Assembly (NCBI GenBank): GCA_963575745.1
Contig: CAUYUJ010016479.1
Location: forward strand, 1 to 64,000
Reading direction: 5' to 3'
Length of the DNA stretch: 64,000 bases
Source: Prorocentrum cordatum
Taxonomy: Eukaryota > Sar > Dinophyceae > Prorocentrales > Prorocentraceae
The position numbers and the translations under genes were made by a program. A model generated the notes under the pieces. It was given only the letters and a program-made list of their open reading frames with translations, ran no database searches and was not told the origin of the DNA. Shown in pieces: positions 20,951 through 31,528 of this stretch (positions are counted from its first letter, which is position 1; each line of letters opens with the position of its first letter).

Positions 20951-22627
20951 AAGTTACAGTGCGAACACGAGACTCGTTCTCAAGTACATGCATGCGCCGC
21001 CTGGGAGAAAGGCAGCTGTCGCAATGGTGAGCGTTGCAAGGCTTTGCATACCTTCTCCAGGGATTGGAAGAGCGCCAGATCTTCCAGAGCATCGACCGCT
21101 GGTGGCAACTCTCGCCGCAGCGTTTCAGCCCCTGTGAATCACAAGAAGCCAGCATCGAAGCCATTTTGCTTCGAGTTTGCCAAGCACAACACATGCACCA
21201 GAGGCGACAAGTGCAACTTCCCACGCATGGCGCAGCGCAAAGACTTCGCACAGAACAAGTGCACCAAGGGCGAAAAATGCAAATACGCTCACCTGGCACC
21301 TGGCGCGAAGACACCCGAGCGAAGCCCGAGTCGCCCACGAACCTCCAGTCAGGAAAGTCGTGGCCGACCACCGTCCCGCGGATCGGGGAGCCAACGCTCT
21401 CCACAACGCGGGGGGTTCCGCAGCGCAAAAGACTCACACCGTAGACGTGACAACCGACGCCAATACGACCGATCTCGATCATCCTCCAGGAGGTTTCCAG
21501 ACTCTCGCAGCCAGTCGAGAAGTCGTTACGACAGATCTTCGCGATCTTCCTCTCGAGGACGAGACAGCCGCGGCGGAGGACGTGGCAGCCCACGTGGCCG
21601 CGATCGATCATACGATAGTGACAGAGGACGTGGCCGACGTTTCACGATCCGCGGTTCGTCCCGTGGTTCTCCCCAGTTCAGGGCACGCTCTCCTGCCAAC
21701 TATCGACGTTCTCGCCACTCCGACCGCAGTTACGTCATACGTGACAAGACTCTCATGGCCACCAATAAGGCCACTACAACATCTACCACACCACGGCGTC
21801 GGATACGTTTTGACACACATAACGTGGAATACTACCCGTACATCGTCTCCGGCAAGGCCACTCTGGATAAGTGGGAGGCGATGCCGAATGAGGGCGACAT
21901 TGTCACAATACCAGACCCGCTGCCACCACGGTGGTGGAAACAGAGCGCAGACGCCCTACAACGTTGTCAACGGGAGGCACAATTATGGCACAAAGATCTA
22001 CATGACTACCGACACAACAAGGGGTCGGTGGTCACACCAACTGCGATTCCAGATTCTGATGACTCTACCATACAGACATCAGAGACACACCAGACGAAGA
22101 CAATGACTTCGCAAGTCGACCCTCCACGCTCGACCGCTGCGTTGACACGCTCCTGGGTTCTCGACAGTGGATCTGCGCACCATATTCAGGATAAAAACGA
22201 GCTGACGCAGACCGAATCGGATCGCATATCTATTCGCGAGGAGCATATTCTGGAAACTGCCAACGGCGATCGTACTGTCAACGAGCACTACGACATACGG
22301 CTACCTGAGGTTGGCTTGCAGAGTTCAGCCCTCGCCTTGCCAGATTGTCCATCATTACTATCAGTTGGACAATTGATTGAAGTTGATGGCTTTCGGCAGC
22401 TTTGGGATCCAGAGCTGGGCCCCTTGCTTCAGGATCCGGGGGGCCAATGGTCTTCCAGTCAACAACAGAGTTCCAGAATTACGACTCGACGATTTGGTGA
22501 TGATACCACCACCACGACTGTGCACTTCGTCAGCACCCAGACGTCGTCAGCGCAAGCGTTCATCCGCCCGCTGCAACGACATATGCTGGTGTTGCAAAAC
22601 TACAGAGCAGTCACCACCTACAGATGA
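20951..22627 (+). pseudogene. copia Gag CCCH fingers and aspartic protease
   Basis: Three CCCH-type fingers occur in series. The first is intact: C20993, C21017, C21035, H21047, spacing 7-5-3. In the second (C21167, C21194, C21212) the final His is Arg at 21224. In the third (C21260, C21278, H21290) the first Cys position is Arg at 21236. A long Arg/Ser-rich stretch follows, then the protease motif WVLDSGSAHHI with catalytic Asp at 22163-22165, and LPDCPSLLSVGQLIE. The fingers would bind RNA in Gag particles and the protease would mature Gag-Pol. The reading leaves this frame near G6 at about 22440, so the last 60 codons are out of frame. Confidence 0.88.
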
Positions 22628-23560
22628 GCTGCGGCCCCACATAGGGACCTGTCCCAAGAGACCACATGTCGGCGAGGGAGGAGGAGCACGGACCGCCACG
22701 GTCGACGAACCTCCCGACACAAATAATGCCGAGTCCAACGTGGACACACCCACCGACTCGCTTATGTCTCAGATGCAGTGTTCTCCTCCCGCACGCGGGG
22801 GGCTTGCAGATACAGCTCAAGCAGGTACCGGCATCACGTCGACCTCCTTCAAGGATCTGCCGATGGAGACGCTCATCGCAGTGCACCATGATAGTGATCG
22901 TGTTCTTCCAAACAGACAGAAGAAACCGATTGACCCTATGCACTGCGTGACCCGCAGTCCGAAACACCCAGACTGTGAAACTTGTTCTCGCACGATGGCG
23001 CAGAACGCTCCGTGCCGACGACAGCGCGAACCACATCCACCGGCAGACCCCACCGACGAGGACACAGCCTACGAGGCCTTTGCCCCGAAGAAGTTCGGGG
23101 AAGCTCTAACTGCCGACCATATCGTTTTGGCCAAAGACGATGCCGCCGACAAGCACGGCGACAAGTATGCACTTGTCGTCCTGGACAGATACACTGGCAT
23201 CTTCATGGCATACCCAGCATTACATAAAGACGCAGCTACTACAAAGGCATCCTTCCAGCAGTTCATCGCCGCGAACGATGAGGTGAAGCACATGTGCGCA
23301 GACAATTCTGGAGAACTCCAGAAGGCACGCCGCCAACTGGGATGGAGACATGACACTAGTACTCCTCATCGTCCACAAACGAATGGATTGATCGAGCGCA
23401 TTGTCAAGATCGTCATCCTCGGTGCGAGAGCTGTGTTGCACATGTCTGGTCTGGGACACGAATGGTGGAAAGAGACCATGCAAGCCTTTTGCTGTGGACA
23501 TAATTTTGTCACCCATCCACGGGCGTTGCTGCCCTCAGCGAAGAACACGCCGACAAGACA
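22437..23560 (+). pseudogene. copia integrase, catalytic core
   Basis: From about 22440 the element continues in the next frame (LPVNNRVPELRLDDLVMIP). A short His/Cys zinc site (HCVTRSPKHPDCETC) precedes the catalytic core. The three acidic residues are all present: D at 23115 (TADHIV), D at 23301 (CADNSGEL) and E at 23394 (NGLIER). The last two are 30 residues apart, not 35. The region ends in GHEWWKETMQAFC. Around 23545-23560 the frame shifts back. The core would insert the cDNA into the genome, but frameshifts at both ends prevent a continuous polyprotein. Confidence 0.9.
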
Positions 23561-25009
23561 GCTCACGAGATGCGTTTTGGCGAAAGTTTTCCCGGGCACT
23601 GCGTTCCCTTCGGTGCTCGGATCTTTTGGAAATGCCTCAATCCCGAGATCAATAACGAGACTGCAAAGTTCAAAGAGAATGCTCGGGAAGGATTATTCAT
23701 GGGTTACCATTTACACTCCGGTGGACGATGGTATGGTGATTATCTTGTCTTGGACACGGCTACATGCGCCAAGAACCCAGACGGCGACCTGTGTCACGTA
23801 CACAGAGTCAAAGATATCATCATCCCCGACGGCAAGTTCACCTACCCAGTGAAAGAAGGTACCCTGCGACATCACAACCCTGAGGCACACGACGAGATCA
23901 AGGCATCTACTTCTCGCCCCTTGGGCGACAAACCTATGCCCGACCCTCCACTTGCCTACCCTAAAGAGTGGGATGATCCGTCTATGATGACGATGGACGA
24001 CAACATCGTTGATACTCACCCATCGGCCTCTGAGTTTGCTGCACCGGCACCGGAGCACGACTACTGGGAACAGCGTGGATATTGCGTCCTCAGACACATA
24101 CGTACCCCACGCAGAACATTGTTCATACCAACAGACGACGTTATGAACATACCTGTACCTGTTGATCAGCTCGACGTGACACGAGACTTCGAGACGACCT
24201 CCACCTTCGACGGAGAAAATGTCTTTCGCGATGTTTGGGATGGTGTCAGCGCCACCGACCACCGGGAATTGAGTGAGCCTTGGACCGGCCTGGTTCGATT
24301 CTATGAGCTCCCTAAAATGTTGCCAGACGTCAAAATGGTGGTCCGCGGCCGCGATACATGCGTACAGACCACTACGCATCCAGACCACATTCTTCCCGAG
24401 CGTTGGAAGACCTTATCTCGTGGACAGCAAAAGAAAGAGATCGAATACGCTGAAGATATCAAACAAGCTCGTGAGATTCGTGACCGAGCTGCACTTCGAG
24501 CGTGGACCCGACAGGACAAACAAGCTAAAAATTTCCGTACCACTACAGCTGGCGGACCCACATGGAATACCGTGGAACGACGGATTACGTACGATACCGA
24601 CAGCGGTGCTGTCATCCGTGACGAGGACGTCAAGAGCGTGACCAACAAAGAAATTCTGTATGCCAAACTACCTGGTGGACCACGTGACATTTCTACAATA
24701 CTATACTACCGCCGACCCGCACCGCAGCCTGCCGAAGCCGCACGTGCTCTAGTACTTGTCGACAGTGAGGGGAACGACTTCGGCACCGTGAGCCCGCTTA
24801 CACGCAAGTTCACCCCGTCGGTAGCAGTGCCCACTATGCCACGTGAGCCGACATACACACCGGCACACAGAGACAAGATTCCTGATTCACCGTGGGCACG
24901 CCCAGCCCTTGTTACCAGAAGTTTGAGTAAGAAAGAAATTGCCGCAGAACCACGCGCGCAGGAGGCCCCACGAAACGAATACGAGCGACTTGAGAAGAAG
25001 CAAACGTAG
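23546..25009 (+). pseudogene. copia integrase C-terminus and linker to RT
   Basis: Frame 2 resumes with AHEMRFGESFPGHCVPFGAR and EGLFMGYHLHSGGRWYGDYL, the conserved segment after the integrase core. About 370 residues of variable acidic and basic linker follow, including the coherent stretch ALRAWTRQDKQAKNFRTTT. A TAG at 25007-25009 ends the frame, but RT follows in the same frame at 25010, so this is a nonsense mutation or readthrough stop and not the natural end. Confidence 0.85.
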
Positions 25010-25830
25010 ATGTTGGAGACTTTTATAGAAAAAGCTGATATTGAATCACAGGCGATTCGTACTGGGACAAAGGTTCACTTCTTCAATATCTTGGCGCTAT
25101 CTTCAGTCAAACATGAGGAACTCCCTCCTGATCTACGTAAGTTCAAGGGCCGAGTGGTGGTTCAGGGCAACACCGGCAAAGATGAAACCGGATTGGCCGC
25201 CATATTCGCCGACGCCGCATCCAGCGCGTCGCATATCGAGGCTTCCAAACTTTGTGATGCTACCGCATTATTGCCACAATATGCGGGCGAACAAACCGAG
25301 GCACCTGGAGCATACACGCAGGCATTGCTATACGGAGACGGACGAATCGACCCAGTCGATACTTGGATTACCATACCCAAGTGGCGCCAACCTGCATCTT
25401 GGTCTAAATACAAGAATCCCGTGTGCCGATTAAGATTGGCACTATGCGGACATCCTCTCGCAGGTGTCTTTTGGGAACGAAAGTGTCGCACATGCTTGGA
25501 AAGTGTTGGATTTGAGCCTATTCTAGGCTGGGAATGCGTGTGGAGACACAACAAACTGGGATTGATACTTTCAGTATATGTGGACGACTTCAAATTAGCA
25601 GGTCCAGCCATCAATCTACAAGCCGGCCGGGATTATATCCTCAAAAGCGGCATTGATTTGGATCCGCCTACTCCATACTCTCAATACCTTGGCTGTGGAC
25701 AACAGGCATACGACGTACCACAGAACATCTTTGATAAAAGAATGTCCACCATTCGACCTATGTTGCCTGCACACAGTGATAAAAAGAATACTCTACAGCC
25801 AAACAAGTTCGTGGAATACGACATGACATG
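25010..25830 (+). pseudogene. copia reverse transcriptase (RVT_2), main part
   Basis: The segment reads RTGTKVHFFNILALSS, LRKFKGRVVVQGN, APGAYTQALLYGDGR and CRLRLALCGHPLAGVFWERK. The catalytic motif YVDD is at 25577-25588, followed by YSQYLGCG. This is a well-preserved copia RT fingers-palm domain. At GACATGACATG (25820-25830) a 5-nt duplication shifts the frame by exactly the amount needed to reach the following frame. Confidence 0.93.
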
Positions 25831-27275
25831 CTTGGTTTTACTGATCAGCGTATTCAGCGGTACCTGGACTGCGCCTCCAAGCATACCCAGGGGGCAGGGT
25901 CACGTCGTAAACGGCCCGACTCACCGAGGGCTTCGCGATCCAAATCGCCTAGCTCCTCCGGGTCGGTCGCGAGACCCACTAGCGTGCTCAACGCACGGCC
26001 ACGATCATCCAGCCCAGCTAGATCGGTCGACAAACATTCCACTACGACAGAATCAACGACAGTCACATACGATGACCTACCCGACGCCGAGACTCCTGGA
26101 ATCGAGGACACCTCCTTTACCGAGTCCGACTACTCCGACGAGGGTATCCTCGGCCAGGGCGCGGCGAGTGTATTGATGAAGATTCTCTACCTGGCACGCT
26201 GCTGTCGCTTCGATCTGTTACATCCAGTATGTATGCTAGCCAGAGAGATTACCAAATGGAATACCACGTGTGATAAACGTCTACATCGGTTGATATGCTA
26301 CATCAAATCGACGCGTACTCATTGTTTACATGGATGGATAGGCGATTCCTCAGACAAGCTATCCATCATGCTCTTCACTGACGCCTCGTTCGCCGATTGC
26401 ATTACCTCCTCCAAGTCCACTACCGGCGTCTTCGCCGCGCTTGTTGGACCCAACACGTTCTTCCCGGTCAATGCCGTGTGCAAGAAGCAAACGGTCGTAT
26501 CGCACTCATCCACAGAGTCCGAGATCGTTGCTCTTGACTCAGCACTACGACTGGAAGGGCTACCACTACTCTCATTCTGGGAGGCCGTGGTGGAGGTTGC
26601 CAACACCTGCACAGAGAAGAATACTTGCCTGGGCTGCCTGGGACGCGCCGCCACGGCGATATGTCCGACGTTGGCCGCCAAAAAAAGAGGCGCAAACCAT
26701 CGCCTCGCAAGGCACCCCCCACGCGGGGATCTTCTCCTAGCCGTAGGCAGCTACCGCTGAAGACGGAGCCACCTACGCCTCCAAAGAGGCGCACGATATC
26801 CCATGAGGGTACCGTGTTACACGTGGATCCAGAGCCTGCTCAGGAGAGCAGCTCTCCCAAAGTACGTCTCATCGTCCTCGAGGATAACCAGGCCGTGATC
26901 AAGATTGTCCAAAAGGGACGTACACCAGCACTTCGTCATCTTCACCGTACTCATCGTATAAACTTGGATTGGATATGCGAGACAAGCCAACTCGAACATA
27001 TTGAGCTCAATTATGTAGGTACAAAAGAGCAGATTGCAGATATGATGACTAAACATTTGGAACCAAAGAAAGCAGACCTCTGGAGGGATGAATTGGAGCA
27101 CTCACTCATCTTTCCTGTTACCCCGTTACAATGCGCTCCAAAGAACCCAGGAGACCACTACGAGGGCCTCGGAGGCCCGATGGTTTACCTCATGTTGCAG
27201 AACCTCCAAAACTGGATGGATGTCCGGAAGTATGCAACATACTACTTACAGAGAAAGAAAAATGGGGCGAGGTAG
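25824..27275 (+). pseudogene. copia RT thumb and RNase H
   Basis: After the shift the frame reads GFTDQRIQRYLDCA, a Ser/Arg-rich spacer, then LMKILYLARCCRFDLLHPVC and TCDKRLHRLICYI. RNase H follows with TDASFAD (Asp at 26380), STESE (26515-26523), EDNQA (26883) and KEQIADMMTKHL, so all four catalytic acids are present. Between the second and third lies a basic insert with KKRRKPSPRK, a possible nuclear localisation signal, reached by a further frameshift near 26625-26640. The frame ends at TAG 27273-27275. Confidence 0.9.
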
Positions 27276-29290
27276 GATCAGAGTGCGGAATGATGTGTGT
27301 TGGACAAGCCAATCACGAGGGCATATGTGCATGCATGTACCATATCGGTGTCCCTGCTGCAGCTACCGATTTGCGCACACCTCGATCGAGGGCACGTTCA
27401 CCGCGCGGTAGACAAACCCGCCATCCTCCCTCACCACCGCATGATACAGAGAGGTCTAGGACACTTATTGTACGTTCGTGCCGCAGCTGTTTTACCACTC
27501 GAGCGACAAAGCTTACCAGCATCCTGCTCGCTGTGTGTGAGACGCAATCAAGTGAGATCGGTTCTAATCCCGATCCCCCCATCCCCGAGATGGATCAGGC
27601 ACCGCCGCTCCACCTCGACGGCTGGGCCATCGCCTACGACGCCGGCTACGACCCGAACGCCAAGGACGACGACCGCGTGGGCTTCACGTACCACGCCCAA
27701 ACTGGCCGCCCTCGCGATCCCGAGGATGGCTTTGCCTACGTACATCATCAGCGCGTTGATCGTAGTGCAGAGTATGATCTACGTGTACCCGACGAGTCCA
27801 CTATTGTCGAGGTTACCCGTTCCGCGTCCGCCGACGTGACGAGTTGGATCGGCAAAGTTGATGGAGGGGTCGGCGGCAACGCCAACTACGAGTACAGTGC
27901 GACCACGGCTACGCCATGGATGTCATTCATGCGAGCCATGTGCATGATCTCCAGCCTCTTCACACGCAATTCTTCTATACAAGAAAACGTTCGTGGCTCA
28001 CGTGATCACTTGCATGCTGTGATTCCAAACTCACACCGCGAGTGCCCACCAATGGAGCTCACGACGGTAGTATTAAAGGCAGAGTGGATGATGATGCACA
28101 ACGATTGGTCAAAGTTGGCAGTGCATTTCTTGGGCAATACGCCGAGGACAGCGTTCAGGACACAAACTACTTCTACAAAGATGGGCGCTGTGCGCCTCAC
28201 GATGTATACAGTAATGGATTGACAACTCCCACCTACGCTCCTAAACTTGATCGCGCTACGATCAAACTACCCATACGTCCACCTGGCATGGCCAGGACAT
28301 CAGATACTGCGGGACACCTCGGCCACGTTGTCGAGGATAACCTTGTCACCGAAGTGAGGGCTCCGATCCCACCCAGACAAGCAAATTCCGCCGCAAGCTC
28401 AGTACGTGGTTGACTGCACGCGGAGGATTTGGAGGTATCGGATCAAGCCCCAAGACGGTGGCAACACCACCCGATCACCCAGACGGCTGGAAAATCCTCC
28501 CAGAGTACGACGACAATCATTGGCAACCATACGAGGAGGGCTCTGTGCTGCCCAGCGAAACGCCTACCAAGGAGGACCCTGGTCTTACTCCTGGTACTGC
28601 TGTTGATCCGCTAGAGCTTGCACAAGCAACATACAGCGCGTTTTGTGGTGGTCGATTGGTTTCTACCCTTCTTTCAGACAGCGGGTGGCGTTCACTCATA
28701 CAGGAGGACCTGGGACTTCTTCTCCATCTTGCATTTGGCCCGTCAGGGCACGCATACAAATCGACAAATCTGTACACGGACTCAACATGGATCATGCACC
28801 CAAGAAGGGATCCAAGACCGCCAAGCACAAAAAAGTATCCCAGCCACGGCGTCGACGAGCTCAACAGCCCACAAAAGCGAGACGCTCTTGCTAAAGCATC
28901 AAACGTTGGTCTCGTACCTTTATTTATGCCGTGCCTCAATCGTGCAGAATGCATCGGTGGCGCCACCCTCGAGCACTTGTCGACCGTCATCCGCGATGAC
29001 ATTATGATGTAGGCATTCTCCTTTGGCAATTACAAAGAATGGTTCTAGCAGAACGACACGGCGATTGGCCAGGACTGCATTCTATTGCCAGAGGCTGGTG
29101 GCGACACCCGCTGTGATATGGCACAGCTCCGTGATCAGCGCACGCAGACACAGGAGAACCGTATCACAGCTATCCTTGCAAACCAGTTCGAGTCTACACT
29201 CGAGCAGCGCAACATGATCCTCATGATCCGCAAGGCCAGGGGCTTGACGCTGATGAACGACAATGCTTCTATCAAAGAGTGGCTCACGAT
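27276..29290 (+). pseudogene. extra coding region after RNase H, unknown function
   Basis: About 2 kb of protein-like sequence continues past RNase H in three successive frames: 27131-28050 (PPLHLDGWAIAYDAGYDPN), 28042-28413 (QRLVKVGSAFLGQYAEDSVQ) and 28410-29285. In the last, TAG stops at 29010-29012 and 29055-29057 interrupt an otherwise continuous frame that goes on to NQFESTLEQRNMILMIRKA. No RT, integrase, chromodomain, signal peptide or membrane anchor is seen. It ends where the block repeat resumes. It could be a real third ORF of this copia lineage or captured sequence. No function is inferred. Confidence 0.6.
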
Positions 29291-29312
29291 GGCTCCACGA
29301 TGGCTCAAAGGT

Positions 29313-29720
29313 ATGACCTCCAAGATGGCTCACGATATCCCGAGATGCCTCACGATGGCTCCCACGATGCTCAAAGAGGCCCCAAGACCGCTCCAAGACG
29401 GCTCCAAGTGGCCAAGAAGCTCCCCCAGGAGGCCCCGAAGAGGCCACAATCCTCGCAAAACCTCTGGAAATTGAATGTGTTTGGCTTTCTCGCCTTTTCG
29501 CTTCCGATGGCCATCCGAGGCTTCAAGATGGCTCCAAGATGGCCCAAGGGGGCTCCAAAAGCAGCCCCAAGACTTCCAAAAACGCTTCAAGGCCCCAGGA
29601 GGCCCCAACAGGCGCCCAAGAGGCCTCCACGAGGCCCCCAAGAGACCCCCAAGAGGCCCAAGAAGCCAAGAGGACCCCAAGACGCGCCAAGAGGCCTCCA
29701 CTGGGGACCCTTCCTCTGTG
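29313..29720 (+). repeat. large block repeat, unit III, right part
   Basis: From ATGACCTCCAAGATGG onward it matches block units I and II: CACGATATCCCGAGATGCCT, then TGGCTTTCTCGC and CGATGGCCATCCGAGGC, then a CCAAGAGGC array to about 29700. It is the displaced right half of unit III, split by the copia insertion. Confidence 0.88.
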
Positions 29721-31500
29721 CGCTGCCCACCTCCCTGATCGAGGCAATTCCTCTGGGCATCGTTTCTGGATGGGTTGGTGAGGTTACTTTTCCGTCGCAG
29801 CCGCAAGCGAAGGCGCATGCAGCGTCAGAGGTCATCCCGGGCTACGGGCGGAGCCTAATTGCCCAGCGGACGCACTCACGGCTGCCGAGGCTGCCGCCGA
29901 GGGAGGCTGAGAGGCGCTGGGGGCTGAAGGCAGACTGTGAAAGCTGCCAGGAACGCCAGGCGGCCAGCGCGCGGGCATCCCAGAGGCGGGACCACTGGAA
30001 GATGACTAATTGAACCTTGTCGCACCAGGCGCCAGAGGGCGACGCGCCGCCAAGCGTGGCGAAGCGCGGGGCTGCAAAAACAGTCCAACGTGCAAGGCTG
30101 CAGGCCAAAAGGGACGAAAACACATGGCTGACCAAGAAGGCTGAACCACTCCTGAGAAATCGAATAGGGCTGCGCCCCACGATGCCGGCGGCGGCTGCAG
30201 ACACGGCCAGGCTGTGGCGGTGTCTGGAAACCAGAGGCCAGGGAAGCGCAAGCACTCGAGCCAGGGCTGGTCAACGCGCACGTCACCTGAACGCCAGGAT
30301 GCCTCGCCAGGCTCAACGGTGCCAGAATGAATACCACCAGGCGCGAGGGACAGATGAGCGGCGCCGCAGGCAGCTGAGGGCTGAGGTGACCTCAGGCCGG
30401 GAGCCCGCGGCGAGGCGCGCGAGTCAAAAGCCATCGCGAAGAGGAGCCCAGCTCACCACGGAAACCAAACCAGGCTGTGGCCGGGTCCGAGCGAAGGCCA
30501 GGGTGAAAACAGCTACAGTCAACGGCCGAGGCCGCGAGGCACGCCGCAGGCGCGGCGTGCCCGGCATTGACAGCGCCATGGAGTCTGGCCCCCAAGTGCG
30601 GCGGGGCAAGCCAGGCGCAGTGTCGGGGCCATCGCCGATCGTCACGAAGCCTACAGCCGAGGGGCTGCGACGTGCTGCGGCCAGGCGCGGGGGAGGCCAG
30701 GGCGAACGTAGCTACAGCAAACGGCACGGCCGTGCGGCGGCACGCTGAGCCTCGCCCCAGCAAGGGCATCGCGCCAGGTATTGACAGCGCCGGGAGCCTG
30801 ATCCTCGAGGGCGGGGGGCGGGCCAGGCGCTGCGCCGCGACCGGAACCGGCCGCGGGGGGCGGAGAGGCAGGGGCACATTGAATGCTGCTGCGGCTAACA
30901 TCCGCACGTACTAAAACTAACTCCTGAATCTCTCATTTTGCGAGGCCCCCTCTGCGGCTCTCGCAACTGTCGCCGCGAGACTGTCTCCAGGCGGGGGCGC
31001 GCTTTCGGGCGCATCTCGGGCCTCCACGGAGACGCTGCGCCTGGGGCGCTGAAGGGGGTGGGGGCCTGGAGGAGTGCCTGACTCCCTGACTGCCGCGGGG
31101 GCGGCCGCGTCTGCCGCGCCAGCAGCGCCGTCGCGCTGGCTGCGCTGAGGAGGCACAGCCAAGAAGCAAGTGGCTAACGGCCACAGTCGGTGGAAAGGGA
31201 GGAGCGGGGGGGGAAGGGAAGCGCTGAACATGAAGCCAGGAAATGGGGCGGCACTGAAGTGGCTAACGGCGGCCACACTTTCTGGTGTCTGGACGTTCCG
31301 AAGCATGCAGCGACAGTGACAGGGGGGCCACGACCACCTGGATATCTTGTCGTCGTGGTCAGCACCGTCGCTGTTCTTCCTGCCTCGCTGCCACGACTGC
31401 CCTGCGCCGTGCCGGGGCCAACCTTCCCGTGAGCCCCAGGGTTGGTGCTGTGAGCTGGATCTCCATCCCTTTGATTGGTGGGGGCCCTTGCCACAGGTCC
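29721..31500. repeat. GC-rich degenerate dispersed repeats, no gene
   Basis: Opens with TTTTCCGTCGCAGCCGCAAG, a motif also at about 49845 and 63905. Degenerate pieces such as GGTATTGACAGCGCC (30777), CCCGGCATTGACAGCGCC (30560) and ACCAGGCTGTGG recur in 50450-50960. A section near 30960-31060 resembles 51905-52010. No strand gives a coherent protein; the 243-codon plus ORF is Arg/Ala/Gly-rich by composition. Confidence 0.65.
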
Positions 31501-31528
31501 CCCTGATGTGTCTTTCACGGATGGCCTG

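Noticed and set aside
19998-21611. 537-codon minus ORF spanning the gag region
   Set aside because: Antisense to the CCCH fingers and the repeat; the plus strand carries the recognisable protein.
27250-27273. Polypurine tract and 3' LTR start directly after RNase H
   Set aside because: The purine run AGAGAAAGAAAAATGGGGCG is present, but nothing after it matches the candidate 5' LTR and coding sequence continues.
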